Under the pieces are notes generated by a model. That model made no database searches and had not been told where the DNA came from. It saw only the letters and a list, made by a program, of their open reading frames with translations. Shown in pieces: positions 36,801 to 43,485 of a stretch of DNA of 64,000 bases. Position 1 is the stretch's first letter; every line of letters starts with the position of its first letter. Origin of the DNA: Nectonema munidae (taxonomy: Eukaryota > Nematomorpha > Nectonematoida > Nectonematidae); the NCBI GenBank assembly GCA_030549495.1, contig JAUIRK010001052.1:2666001-2730000 (forward strand), read 5' to 3'. A program made the translations under genes and the position numbers.

Positions 36801-37899
36801 TACAATTTATTGAAAAAGATCCTAATTCTACTGAAAGTGTAAGTGGGTTAATTTTGTGTTATAGCATTTGTTTTGTTATTTTATTTGCATATTATTTTTA
36901 GGTTATAAAAGGAATGCTAAAATATTGGCCCAAAACGTGCAGTCAAAAAGAAGTGAGTTTTAAATTTTGTTCTCCTTTTTTTCAAATGGTCAAATTGTTG
37001 TTTTAAAAAGTCTGCGGCCTAACTTTGTACAATTAAGTATGTATACCAAATTACTCAGAGTTCTTAAATTTTTTTAACTGTTTTCAACCTTAACAGTATT
37101 TTTGTTAAGATGTGTAATATCTGTTTTGGAGTTCTTGTTTTTTCTCTTTTATACCTTTTGTAATATTTAGGTGATGTTTTTGAGTGAAATTGAAGAGGTT
37201 TTAGGAATAATTGAACCTCAACAATTCGTCAAAGTACAAGAACCCCTTTTTCGCCAAATTTCTAAATGTATAGCTAGTCCTCATTTTCAAGTAAGGCATT
37301 GAATTTCATTTACTTCGAAGTTCAAAGAAGCATTTTGACTGAAATTTAATTTAAGGTGGCGGAAAGGGCGCTACTACTTTGGAATGAAGATTACATCCTA
37401 ACACTGATTGAAGAGCATAACTCTACAATCATGCCTATCATGTTTGGAAACTTGTATCGTATTAGCCGAGAACACTGGAACCAAAACATTATAACGATGG
37501 TTTTCAATGTTTTAAAAACATTCATGGAAATGAACAATACACTCTTTGACGAACTCACAACTAATTACCGAGCTGAAAGAGAGCGGTAAGCTATCTGCCT
37601 TACTTTTTATTTCGTGTTTTTATATTTTTCTGCGCAGAGAAAAACTAATGGAAAAAGATCGTGAAGAAATGTGGGAAAAGATTAAAATAATGTCACTTTA
37701 CCCAAACAACCCTCATTCAAAATATGGTGACCGTGAAACGAGAAATCTTTCCCCAACAGATATTGTTCTTTCCTCTTTAAATTCTTTATCTTCACTAAAC
37801 CCTTCACTCCCAACTCAATCAAATGAATTACATCCACAACAACCTTCAAAAGAAACTCAAGTTCTGCAGAAAGACAAAACCATAAATCAAATACCATGA
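12648..37899 (+). CDS. PPP2R5: Protein phosphatase 2A regulatory subunit B56, alpha/epsilon (widerborst) class
   Basis: Twelve coding exons join in frame to 1,563 nt, giving 520 residues, in the range of animal B56 proteins. B56 recruits substrates to the PP2A core enzyme through a HEAT-repeat groove that binds LxxIxE motifs. Residues equivalent to the human B56-gamma pocket are present: H203, R204, Y206, R213, I243, K256 and H259. The N-terminus carries the family basic stretch ([16 protein letters not shown]), then [76 protein letters not shown] and DREEMWEKI. The tail after about 450 is Ser/Pro-rich and lacks the Lys-rich signal of gamma/delta forms. Odd: FAKPLK replaces the family FALPLK. 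Introns range from 50 bp to 11.4 kb. Class assignment rests on [14 protein letters not shown] and [13 protein letters not shown], closest to epsilon/alpha. Confidence 0.96.
12802..13515. other. Start of B56 intron 1, AT-rich
   Basis: Nothing recognised beyond AT-rich sequence and short homopolymers. Confidence 0.4.
13516..13870. mobile_element. hAT-type MITE with 8-bp duplication
   Basis: The 355-bp element begins TAGAGATGTATCGGAT and ends with the inverse of AAAAGATGTATCAGAT. AGTGAGGT flanks it exactly on both sides (13508-13515 and 13871-13878). It carries many GCGGAT/CGGATG words and no transposase. The perfect duplication suggests a fairly recent insertion in B56 intron 1. Confidence 0.85.
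13879..14989. other. Intron DNA with weak protein-like traces
   Basis: Around 13975-14120 the + strand reads [19 protein letters not shown], and 14150-14620 contains mixed weak frames. I recognise no family. It is likely decayed transposon sequence within B56 intron 1. Confidence 0.3.
14990..15160 (-). mobile_element. Possible piggyBac transposase C-terminal fragment
   Basis: The - strand reads [19 protein letters not shown], then [17 protein letters not shown]. This resembles the piggyBac third-Asp block (YN...GGVD..D....Y...IRGKKWYW..F). The match is loose and no terminal repeats were found, so the call is tentative. Confidence 0.4.
15161..17177. other. Intron DNA, nothing recognised
   Basis: AT-rich sequence with several short open frames (60-80 codons) that lack conserved motifs. 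The stretch 15170-15440 is slightly richer in G+C. No repeat ends or splice-bounded exon were seen. Confidence 0.4.
17178..19201 (-). mobile_element. piggyBac (PGBD4-like) transposon, nearly full length
   Basis: Ends are CACTAGAAGG (17178-17187) and the inverse of CACTAGAAAG (19192-19201), close to the canonical CCCTAGAAAGA piggyBac end; the flanking TTAA has decayed. The palindrome ACGTCAATTGACGT occurs at 17219-17232 and 19178-19191, with a shorter copy at 19001-19013. The transposase runs from 18891 to about 17290 on the - strand: acidic N-terminus ([18 protein letters not shown]), then [46 protein letters not shown] (first Asp), [13 protein letters not shown] (second Asp), [26 protein letters not shown] (third Asp) and a Cys-rich tail ([20 protein letters not shown]). 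All three catalytic Asp are kept, with only a handful of frameshifts and stops, so it is the best-preserved DNA transposon here. Confidence 0.92.
19202..20455. other. Intron DNA, nothing recognised
   Basis: AT-rich B56 intron 1 sequence. No conserved frame, repeat end or exon-like block. Confidence 0.4.
20456..20824. mobile_element. Foldback MITE (arms of about 180 bp)
   Basis: Almost the whole element is one inverted repeat. The left arm begins CTGGTAACAATGTTAT and the right arm ends with its inverse (ATAACATTATTACCAG). Inner parts also pair, for example GCATAAAAATAAGGATGCAA against TTGCATTCTTATTTTTATGC. No protein. Related GGAGGCAT/ATGCCTCC segments recur at about 20880 and 49937. Confidence 0.8.
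21110..21740 (+). mobile_element. hAT transposase fragment (SCAND3/ZBED5-like)
   Basis: The + strand reads [20 protein letters not shown] (about 21140-21205), then [17 protein letters not shown], later TFEMKLELW (about 21413-21440) and [11 protein letters not shown] (about 21680-21712). These follow the order of the central-to-C-terminal hAT transposase. Several stops and shifts are present. No terminal repeats were located. Confidence 0.7.
21904..22343. mobile_element. hAT MITE with CAGGGGTCGGCA ends
   Basis: The 440-bp element starts CAGGGGTCGGCACCTTATGC and ends with TTGCCGACCCCTG. TTATATAC flanks it exactly on both sides (21896-21903 and 22344-22351), an 8-bp hAT duplication. Near both ends it carries CGTGCCA/TGGCACG words. 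It has no coding capacity. Its end sequence resembles the widespread CAGNGGTCGGCAA hAT group. Confidence 0.88.
22352..23580. other. Intron DNA with weak unassigned frames
   Basis: A 69-codon frame (22588-22797) and scattered protein-like words in 22900-23350 were seen, but I recognise no family and find no splice-bounded exon. Confidence 0.35.
23581..23718. mobile_element. TTAA MITE, copy A (piggyBac type)
   Basis: 138 bp bounded by TTAA at each end, with ends TTAACTCATTTACGACC and the inverse of TTAACCCATTTAAGACC. The palindrome TGTTCCTATTTTGGAACA (23600-23617) starts 15 nt after the TTAA. Copies B and C share nearly the whole internal sequence (ATCGTCTGC words). Confidence 0.88.
23874..24011. 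mobile_element. TTAA MITE, copy B (piggyBac type)
   Basis: 138 bp, the same family and orientation as copy A and only 155 bp away from it. The palindrome TGTTCCCATTTGGGAACA (23893-23910) is a perfect inverted repeat, again 15 nt from the TTAA. Confidence 0.88.
24237..24433 (+). CDS. PPP2R5: B56 coding exon 2
   Basis: Begins after TTTTAAG and completes GAT (Asp). It encodes [18 protein letters not shown] ... [16 protein letters not shown], the first HEAT helices. The donor is ATG|GTTTGA, phase 0. Confidence 0.95.
24780..25660 (-). mobile_element. piggyBac transposase remnant
   Basis: Within B56 intron 2 the - strand reads [15 protein letters not shown], later [19 protein letters not shown], and most clearly [20 protein letters not shown] then [16 protein letters not shown] (25140-25020), the piggyBac GVD..D..... 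[13 protein letters not shown] block. The third catalytic Asp position reads Asn (GVN). Terminal repeats were not identified, so the ends are approximate. Confidence 0.7.
26110..26430 (-). mobile_element. LINE fragment, 3' end (RTE-like)
   Basis: The - strand reads [18 protein letters not shown], then [18 protein letters not shown], the LRWLGHV...R...GRPR..W block that ends ORF2 in RTE-like elements, followed by a short 3' tail. It is truncated at the 5' side, as is usual for LINE copies. Confidence 0.65.
26431..27686. other. Remainder of B56 intron 2
   Basis: AT-rich. A 64-codon - strand frame at 26863-27057 contains [20 protein letters not shown] but I do not recognise it. No exon-like block or repeat ends. 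Confidence 0.35.
27687..27788 (+). CDS. PPP2R5: B56 coding exon 3
   Basis: 34 codons, phase 0 to 0, [14 protein letters not shown] ... [15 protein letters not shown], one of the most invariant B56 blocks. The acceptor is AATAAAG and the donor CAG|GTTTTT. Confidence 0.96.
28079..28330 (-). mobile_element. Tc1/mariner fragment
   Basis: The left end reads CAGTGCAGGGCAAAAGTTTT, typical of Tc1-like termini. The - strand contains [20 protein letters not shown] followed by LIMKDDGFF, matching the YVRRP......Y....KH.GG block of Tc1 transposases. The sequence runs directly from this block into the terminus, so the C-terminal third has been deleted. Confidence 0.65.
28719..29600 (-). mobile_element. 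Second Tc1/mariner remnant
   Basis: The left end has ACAGTGCAAATGTTTTTGGTC (about 28719) and a related GTGTAAAAGTTTTCGGCC at 28863. The - strand near 29420-29350 reads [15 protein letters not shown], the Tc1 W.NVIFSDE catalytic motif, followed by [12 protein letters not shown]. Many stops. The right end was not defined. Confidence 0.6.
29601..30581. other. End of B56 intron 3, very AT-rich
   Basis: Contains a self-complementary AT-rich area (29920-30150) with TTATAAGTTAAAAATTTTAA-like words. A short segment (ATTCATATAGCGTACTCAAAT, 30028-30047) recurs at 52320 in diverged form. No coding content. Confidence 0.4.
30582..30674 (+). CDS. PPP2R5: B56 coding exon 4
   Basis: 31 codons, [18 protein letters not shown] to DQLFILR. 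The acceptor is TTCTTTAG and the donor CGA|GTAACA. A 58-bp intron follows. Confidence 0.96.
30733..30863 (+). CDS. PPP2R5: B56 coding exon 5 (LxxIxE pocket)
   Basis: Encodes [13 protein letters not shown], then [19 protein letters not shown] and INNVFL. It holds H203, R204, Y206 and R213, which line the substrate-motif pocket in known B56 structures. It ends in phase 2 at GAC|GTATTT. Confidence 0.96.
30864..31816. other. B56 intron 5, first part
   Basis: AT-rich, nothing recognised. Confidence 0.4.
31817..31942. mobile_element. TTAA MITE, copy D (diverged, inverted)
   Basis: 126 bp from TTAA to TTAA, with ends TTAACCCGTTAACG and the inverse of TTAACCCGTTAACG. The interior shares CAGACGATATC and AAGCAGAAGA with copies A-C in the opposite orientation. 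The 18-nt palindrome of the other copies is not intact here; GTCGAC remains at the expected place. Confidence 0.8.
31943..33207. other. B56 intron 5, middle part
   Basis: AT-rich. A G+C-richer patch at 32445-32525 (GGGCTTTGTCCTCTACACTAG ... GGTCCCTCCG) looks like the end of an old hAT-type element but no partner end was found. Confidence 0.35.
33208..33881 (+). mobile_element. Non-autonomous hAT derivative carrying a transposase tail
   Basis: The element starts CACTGCCGGATTTAAA and ends TAGATCCGCCCCTC, with ATTTA on both sides (33203-33207, 33882-33886). A run of C lies 36 nt from the left end. Around 33522-33655 the + strand encodes [18 protein letters not shown] then [14 protein letters not shown] and [13 protein letters not shown] followed by a stop, which matches the C-terminal end of hAT transposases of the ZMYM1/52-kDa-repressor type (LALLHIHRDI ... 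PRRM). The copy at 48457-48908 is the same element inverted, without this segment. Confidence 0.82.
33882..34295. other. End of B56 intron 5
   Basis: AT-rich, nothing recognised. Confidence 0.4.
34296..34355 (+). CDS. PPP2R5: B56 coding exon 6
   Basis: A 60-nt exon, [19 protein letters not shown], phase 2 in and 2 out. The acceptor is ATGTTTAG and the donor AAG|GTAAGT. A 50-bp intron follows. Confidence 0.95.
34406..34514 (+). CDS. PPP2R5: B56 coding exon 7
   Basis: Completes Ser and encodes [16 protein letters not shown], then [16 protein letters not shown]. The Lys in FAKPLK is a Leu in the human paralogues. The donor is CAT|GTAGGA. Confidence 0.95.
34735..35844 (-). mobile_element. hAT remnant (DUF4371/ZMYM1-like) in B56 intron 7
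   Basis: The 5' end on the - strand is CAGTGGTTCCCAAAGTGG (35844 leftward), a standard hAT terminus. Near 34860-34745 the - strand reads [18 protein letters not shown], then [20 protein letters not shown], the start of the DUF4371 region found in this hAT branch. The rest of the transposase is not recognisable and the left end is approximate. Confidence 0.65.
35845..36784. other. End of B56 intron 7
   Basis: Region 35955-36080 is rich in CGTTA/TAACG words (TTCGTTATAGTTATCGAT and similar), probably the end of a degraded repeat. Otherwise AT-rich. Confidence 0.35.
36785..36838 (+). CDS. PPP2R5: B56 coding exon 8
   Basis: 18 codons, [18 protein letters not shown]. The acceptor is TTATTTTAG and the donor AGT|GTAAGT. 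A 63-bp intron follows. Confidence 0.95.
36902..36952 (+). CDS. PPP2R5: B56 coding exon 9
   Basis: 17 codons, [17 protein letters not shown]. The acceptor is ATTTTTAG and the donor GAA|GTGAGT. Confidence 0.95.
37171..37290 (+). CDS. PPP2R5: B56 coding exon 10
   Basis: 40 codons, [16 protein letters not shown] through [12 protein letters not shown]. The acceptor is AATATTTAG and the donor CAA|GTAAGG. A 65-bp intron follows. Confidence 0.96.
37356..37585 (+). CDS. PPP2R5: B56 coding exon 11
   Basis: Encodes [15 protein letters not shown], then ILPIMF-equivalent [18 protein letters not shown] and [17 protein letters not shown]. It ends in phase 2 (GCG|GTAAGC). A 52-bp intron follows. Confidence 0.97.
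37638..37899 (+). CDS. PPP2R5: B56 terminal coding exon 12
   Basis: Starts after TGCGCAG, completes Arg and continues [16 protein letters not shown]. The remaining ~65 residues are low-complexity, rich in Ser, Asn, Pro and Gln, with no match I recognise. The stop is TGA at 37897-37899. Confidence 0.95.
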
Positions 37900-37996
37900 T
37901 TTATCTATTGCCTTCTCCTTTGCACAACGCTTCCTCTACTGCTTTCCTTGTCGATGTACAATATGATTTCATTTTTTTAAGCAAAATATTCTTTTT

Positions 37997-38002
37997 AATA
38001 AA
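37997..38002 (+). promoter_or_regulatory. Polyadenylation signal of the B56 gene
   Basis: AATAAA lies 98 bp after the B56 stop codon and is followed by a T-rich stretch, as expected for a 3' end. This would give a short 3' untranslated region. Confidence 0.75.
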
Positions 38003-39499
38003 ATGTCATTCATTTTATTTTCCTTTTGTCTTTATTTTTTAATGTGATAAAGAATATTTTATTTTTGCTAAACAGTGATGACGAAATTACTGCTTTAGCT
38101 CTTTAATCGCCTCGCAAACGAGATGTATTTAAATTAACGATAAAGATCGCATTATCATCATTATCCCCTGTAACACTCACCCAATACTTGTTAATTTTCT
38201 TCATATATATATTTATACACTAAGTTATAAAATTATGCTTTTGTTGCATTCTCAAACCTTGCATCTCTAACATTTTCTTTTTTTCTACATTTGTCAATGT
38301 TTTGTAAAAATTCTTATTATCTAATAAATGTTTACACAATTCTCTTTTATTTTCTTAAACACAATTTGAATATAATGTGGCAACTTTATTTTGATTTCAT
38401 TTCAATAAAGATAACATTATTTTATAAGGAACACTCCATCCCATCAAATTAAGCGATTTATCCTATTTAGAAAAGAAGCTGATTCCTATAAATTTTCAAT
38501 ATTTTTACAAAATTGTTCATTCAAATCTGACATATTTAGCAAATTTTCTGTTTAATTTTATTCGGATATTTCTTTATCAAATTAAGCTTTATTCTCGTTA
38601 AAATATTTTTATTATTTTACATTTTTTCCTATCTTCACCAAATTATAATTTTTAGATGATTCAAAAATGACTAATTTTGGTCAAAAAATTAAAGATTAAG
38701 AATTTTTAAATTTAGTTTTTTACTTTTATAGATTTATATTATATTAGGATGCAATTAGCTTTATAGATTAATAACTTGGATGCAATAAAGAGCACTAAAA
38801 AGTGCAATTTTTAACCAAAATCTAGATGTGTTCCCCTAGATATAACAGCAGGAACTAAAATTTCTATTTTTTGTTTCTCAACGTTGAAATACAACCAATC
38901 AATTTTATTTTTAAGGCATTTTTTTGAAAAGTGTAAGTTATTAAAAAAAATATTTACTTTTATAATAAGTTTTTTTTAAATATTTTCGTCAAACAAATTT
39001 CTAGAAAATACGTAAAGAGAATTAATTTTTTAAGTTAATTTAAATTACAATTCATTTAATCCTAAATGTATGATATTTATTACAGTTTCGTTTAAATAAT
39101 TCATATCAAAAATTCAAACTCTTTTTTTACTTCAGATACTCACAAGAAAGATAACCTTTATTTCAAAAATAAGAGGAATATATTATTGCAAATTAATTTT
39201 TATGTTAAACTTCTTTATTAATTTTCTTGACTTCCATTTTAACTTTTGTATTTAAAATTTAGATATATCTTTTTTACTCTCTTCATTTTTCTTCCATTTA
39301 ACATAATCTATTATGTTAAATATATTAACTTTTGGACAATTTATAGTTCTTATTGAACAATGTTTATATACAAAAAATCAATTAAAATCATAGATGAAAT
39401 TTAAAAAATGATAATATTAGATTTAAATTCAGAAATTCAATATAAAAGAATTCTAATAATAATTTAAATGAATAATAAATAATTTTTGAATTATTTTGC
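38003..39499. other. Region downstream of B56, nothing recognised
   Basis: Very AT-rich sequence after the B56 polyadenylation signal. No exon-like block or repeat end. Confidence 0.45.
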
Positions 39500-41580
39500 A
39501 CCATTTCTAATAACTAATTTGATTTATCCTAAAGATATACTCCTTTACAGCTTATTAGCCCGTTTCTATACTGGGTCGTTGTTTGAGATGAGTCTCTTCC
39601 ATCTGGCCCTGTCCATCGCTATTTTGTTGTCATTATTGACGTCGAAATTCTTCTTTTTGCGGTCGGCCATAATGCAGTCCCTTATATTGGGCCTTCCTCT
39701 CCTCCTTTTCCCACATCCACTTGTAGGTCCATCATCTTCCTTTCAATACACTTCTCCCCTCTCCTGAGAACATGGCCAAACCATTTCAAGCGTTTATCCT
39801 GCATCTTCTTGCTCACACTTACCATTTTTGCCGTTCCTCTTATAACCTCGTTCTTTATTCTGTCTTTTCTCGTTACTCCGCTCATCCAATTTAACATTTT
39901 CATTTCAGTCACTTTTAACTTCTTGTCATTGCTCTTTTTTATTGGTACAGTCTTTAGGCCATATAGCAGAGCAGGTCTCACAATTCTTTTATATACTTTT
40001 TCTTTTAGTTTCATAAGCATTCTGTCGCAGAGGACTCCCGATATACTATATCTTCTCTGCAATCCATCACATTTGAACCAAGATATCTGAAGTTATTTAC
40101 TCTCTTTATTGGTGTCCTTCTAGATTTATACTCCTCATGTTCTCATTTGTGTTTTATGCAATCTCCCACGGCCATTCTTTCCTTATTCCTTCTGTCAATA
40201 CATCAAACACTACGTTGAAGATGAAGGGGCTAAGACCAGAGCCCTGGTGTAAGCCTATCGTAACTACAAACTTCTCTGTTTCGCGTCTTCACAGATCTAT
40301 ACATCTCCATATTCAACCTAACATCTGGCACCATCTTCTTCCTTAAATATCTCCATACTTCTTGCCTCGGTATCCGATCATATAGTCTATAAACACGGCA
40401 TGTAAATCTTTTTTTTTGTACTTTCCCATCATCTGCCTTATAATGGATATTGCATTTGTTGTTCCCTTTTGAAGCATAAATCCAAACTTACCTTCCGATA
40501 TCTCGACCTTCTTTCTCCGTCTGTTTTCTATAATTTCTCCAAGATTTTCATCGTATGAGATTGGAGTTTTATTGCTCGATAGTATGAGCAAGCTTATACA
40601 TCGCCGTTGTCCTTGGAAAGTGGTACCATTACACTCTCTTTTCATTCTTGTGGTAGAACCTCTTGTTCTATAATCTTATTCATCAGTCCCCATAGGATAT
40701 TCACTCCTTTTTCTCTTAATGCTTTTCCCGCCTTCACAGGTATACAATCAGGCCCTACAGCTTTGTTGTTCTTCATTTTTTTCATTGGCATCAACCTCTT
40801 CTCTTTTATTGGTATTTTACATGCCACCCCATCTTCCAAGTACTCTCGGTGATTTTATTCATTCAGCAGTTCAGCAAAATATTGCTTCTACCTTACGAGA
40901 ATTTTTCAAAGTTTGTCCTCCAATATCTTTTATTTCTTTGACCTTATTTCTACATTTTAGTCTGCTCCAAGTTTATTCTTTGTTCTGCCGGAATACTTGC
41001 TATTAGCATTTCTAGCTTTCTCCAAAAAGCACCCTTTTTTTCTAAAAACTTATCACGTGTAACGAATTTTTCCAATACATCAACTTGATCATCGTCATCC
41101 TATCTCCTTCTTCAGTAACACTTAAGATTTTCTTTCATGGTGGGTGAGAGTATTATCCCCAGCCCATTTCTTCCTCTTGGTGTTGCGCTACTATAATACA
41201 ATTTAATCCTTCTGCCATCTCTTTTGCTTTATTACCTCTCCACCTTGTCTCTTGTATACACAATATATGTAATCTTATCTTCATCAATTCCAACACTTCT
41301 CTTCCTCGCTCTTTCATAGTGCCGACGTTCAGGCTCCCTACTCTGATACCGCATTGAGCTTGCTTCTTTAGCCACGCTCGTTGTACGGTAGCGCCCGTAT
41401 TTTCACAGTGGTTGGGCGAGGCCCCTGCGCGTCGCCTATGAGGTAGGCCCGCCTTTGCTTGAGAAATTTTATTGAGACTCATCTTTTGGTTTTGCAAAAA
41501 AAAATTTGATGGCCGGATGCCCTTCCTGAGGCCAACTTTCCCCATTTATTCGGGCTTAGGACCAGCAATGAGATAATGAG
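39500..41580 (-). mobile_element. RTE-like LINE, internally deleted
   Basis: Read leftward from about 41545: a leader (MGKVGLRKGIRPSNFFL), endonuclease start (IRVGSLNVGTMKERGREVLE, then LHILCIQETRWRGNKAKEMA), then reverse-transcriptase blocks (NNKAVGPDCIPVKAGKAL, KFGFMLQKGTTNAISIIRQ, then LHAVFIDY), GLSPFIFNVVFDVLTEGI, and the C-terminal block (RIVRPALLYGLKTVPIKK, VTEMKMLNWMSGVTRKDRI, RLKWFGHVLRRGEKCIERK). Most of the endonuclease is missing, and after DVLTEGIRKEWPWEIA the catalytic FADD box is absent, so two internal deletions have occurred. The element is dead. About 2 kb of an expected 3.2 kb remains. Confidence 0.85.
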
Positions 41581-41619
41581 AAACTCAACGGCTGGGTTAT
41601 TTATCCTAAAAATATACAA

Positions 41620-42370
41620 AACTCAATATTGTAGCAGCCAACGGTTTATTAATTCCTAATAGTGGTAGATCAAATACCTAATTATCACAAATAAAAATGC
41701 TAGCGAACAATCACTACAAATGATATGAATTCGATATTGTTTTAAAATTCTCAAATTTAACTACCAACAGCAGTATGTGTATGCATATAATAGGGTATAA
41801 AAGTATAATATAAAATATTCATTGCCCATTAGTCTGAAAAATATCGTCTATACACATGGATTAAATTGACTATTCTCAATACGTGTATTGTAAGAGTATC
41901 AATTATTTCATTCTGTATTTCAAGACTAGCATACTTCTCATTCTTCAGACCCTTTTGAACTCTATCAGCGATGATAGGATCATGATTTGCATTGAATCTG
42001 AGAAATTTACAAACATTTCATGAATTAAGTTGATTATCATCTCTGTGACCTCTCTGGGAAATGTCCTCTGTTGCTGTCAAGAGGATTATTTTAGCAACAC
42101 TTTTTAAATAATGGCGATTTTTATCATCTTTCTTCTGGTAACCCTCACTTATACTCTGAGCAACTCTTGTTTTCCCAATTTTATTGCTTTGCTTGTCAGA
42201 CTATGCAATACTGGAGACTTTGTGGCATTGAGATTATATGTGTTTATCAGTGGCTGCGTCTTTTTCGGGTGCCTTTTTCATCATCGAAAGGCATCCTTTT
42301 TTATAGATTCGTCCGTATTGCCTAAGGCTGGCGCTGCAAAATGCTTGCAGACGAAGCGAAACCTTCACAA
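41620..42370 (-). mobile_element. hAT remnant (DUF4371, ZMYM1-like)
   Basis: The - strand reads ATEDISQRGHRDDNQLNS (about 42080-42030), then NVCKFLRFNANHDPIIADRV, QKGLKNEKYASLEIQNEII. This is the DUF4371 block (ALRGHRDD ... NF..LL.FRA..GD..L..HL ... Y.S..IQNE.I) of ZMYM1-like hAT transposases. Upstream (42370-42110) the frame is degraded. It abuts the RTE-like LINE. Confidence 0.75.
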
Positions 42371-42421
42371 ATAATCATTTAAACGAAGCTAAATAGGTTT
42401 CATAGAACTTTATTAGTGCGG

Positions 42422-42441
42422 TGGGGTATTTTAATACCCCA
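42422..42441. repeat. 20-nt perfect palindrome beside GTTAAC
   Basis: TGGGGTATTTTAATACCCCA can fold into a hairpin with nine paired bases per arm. It is followed after one base by GTTAAC. It resembles the piggyBac-MITE palindromes in style, but the spacing to TTAA differs. Confidence 0.6.
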
Positions 42442-43012
42442 GTTAACTTTAAAGTAAAATTTAAATGTGTAATTTGAACTCTCATAACTTTGAGTACCTT
42501 TTCTAAAGATAGATTGTACTTTTGTGTTAGCTTTGATAAAATGCAAAAAAAGAAATTGTATCTATTATTTCAACAAACAGAATAATTGCGCAACGATTTA
42601 CATATAATCGTTTGACTTTATGCACTTTTCAAAAAAGAAAATATAATTTTTTATAGTTTACAAGGTAATTGAAATTTTCTAGTATTTTATATTTAATTTT
42701 TTTCTTTTTCTCTTTTTTAAGCTTTAAACTAAACATTTTCAACTCTCTTTTTTTCGCTGAACTTTATTGACATAATGTGTGAAAATTGAGAGTTTGGAAA
42801 AAAAAGTGGATGGTTTTTGTGTTCACTTGATCGAATTTTTTTATGTGTAGGTAGCTAGGTAGAGACTTATATATAATTATATATATTATTATGTAATAAA
42901 AGATACACATACATTTTTTTATTTCTCACTCATCATAACATGTGACACTTTTATAAAAGATATCGTAAATTAAAAAAAATTATTAAAATTAAGTTAATTT
43001 TAAGTTAAAAAC
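42442..43012. other. AT-rich, nothing recognised
   Basis: Low-complexity sequence before the foldback element. Confidence 0.4.
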
Positions 43013-43485
43013 GTTAAATAAATCTTTTATTTAACAAAATACTAGCAATAATATTTCGGTCACTATGACCTTCTTCAGATATATATGACGTAAAATGAAA
43101 GCGTGGAGTGTCTTGCTTGCTGAGTGTTGAGAGGGATTATTGGTAAGATAAATTGCTCATACATATTAACCTGAACATTCACACAAATTTATCAAGACAT
43201 CTTCATTATAACACTGTAAATATATATACTATATGTGTCATGTACCTTAAGTTAATATCATTCACACCAATTTATCAAGACATCTTCATTATAACACTGT
43301 AAATATACATACTATATATGTGATTAACCTAGAGTAATCTCTTTACGATCAGCACCAATAATCCCTCTCAACACTCAGCAAGCAAGACACTCCACGCTTT
43401 CATTTTACGTCATATATATCAGAAGAAGGTCATAGTGACCGAAATATTATTGCTAGTATTTTGTTAAATAAAAGATTTATTCAAC
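43013..43485. mobile_element. Foldback element with internal tandem repeat
   Basis: Two nearly identical inverted arms of about 130 bp (43013-43147 and 43357-43485) carry AATATTTCGGTCACTATGAC and GCTGAGTGTTGAGAGGGATT on opposite strands. The loop holds two direct copies of about 70 bp containing TTTATCAAGACATCTTCATT (near 43188 and 43273). No protein. No clear target duplication. Confidence 0.8.
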
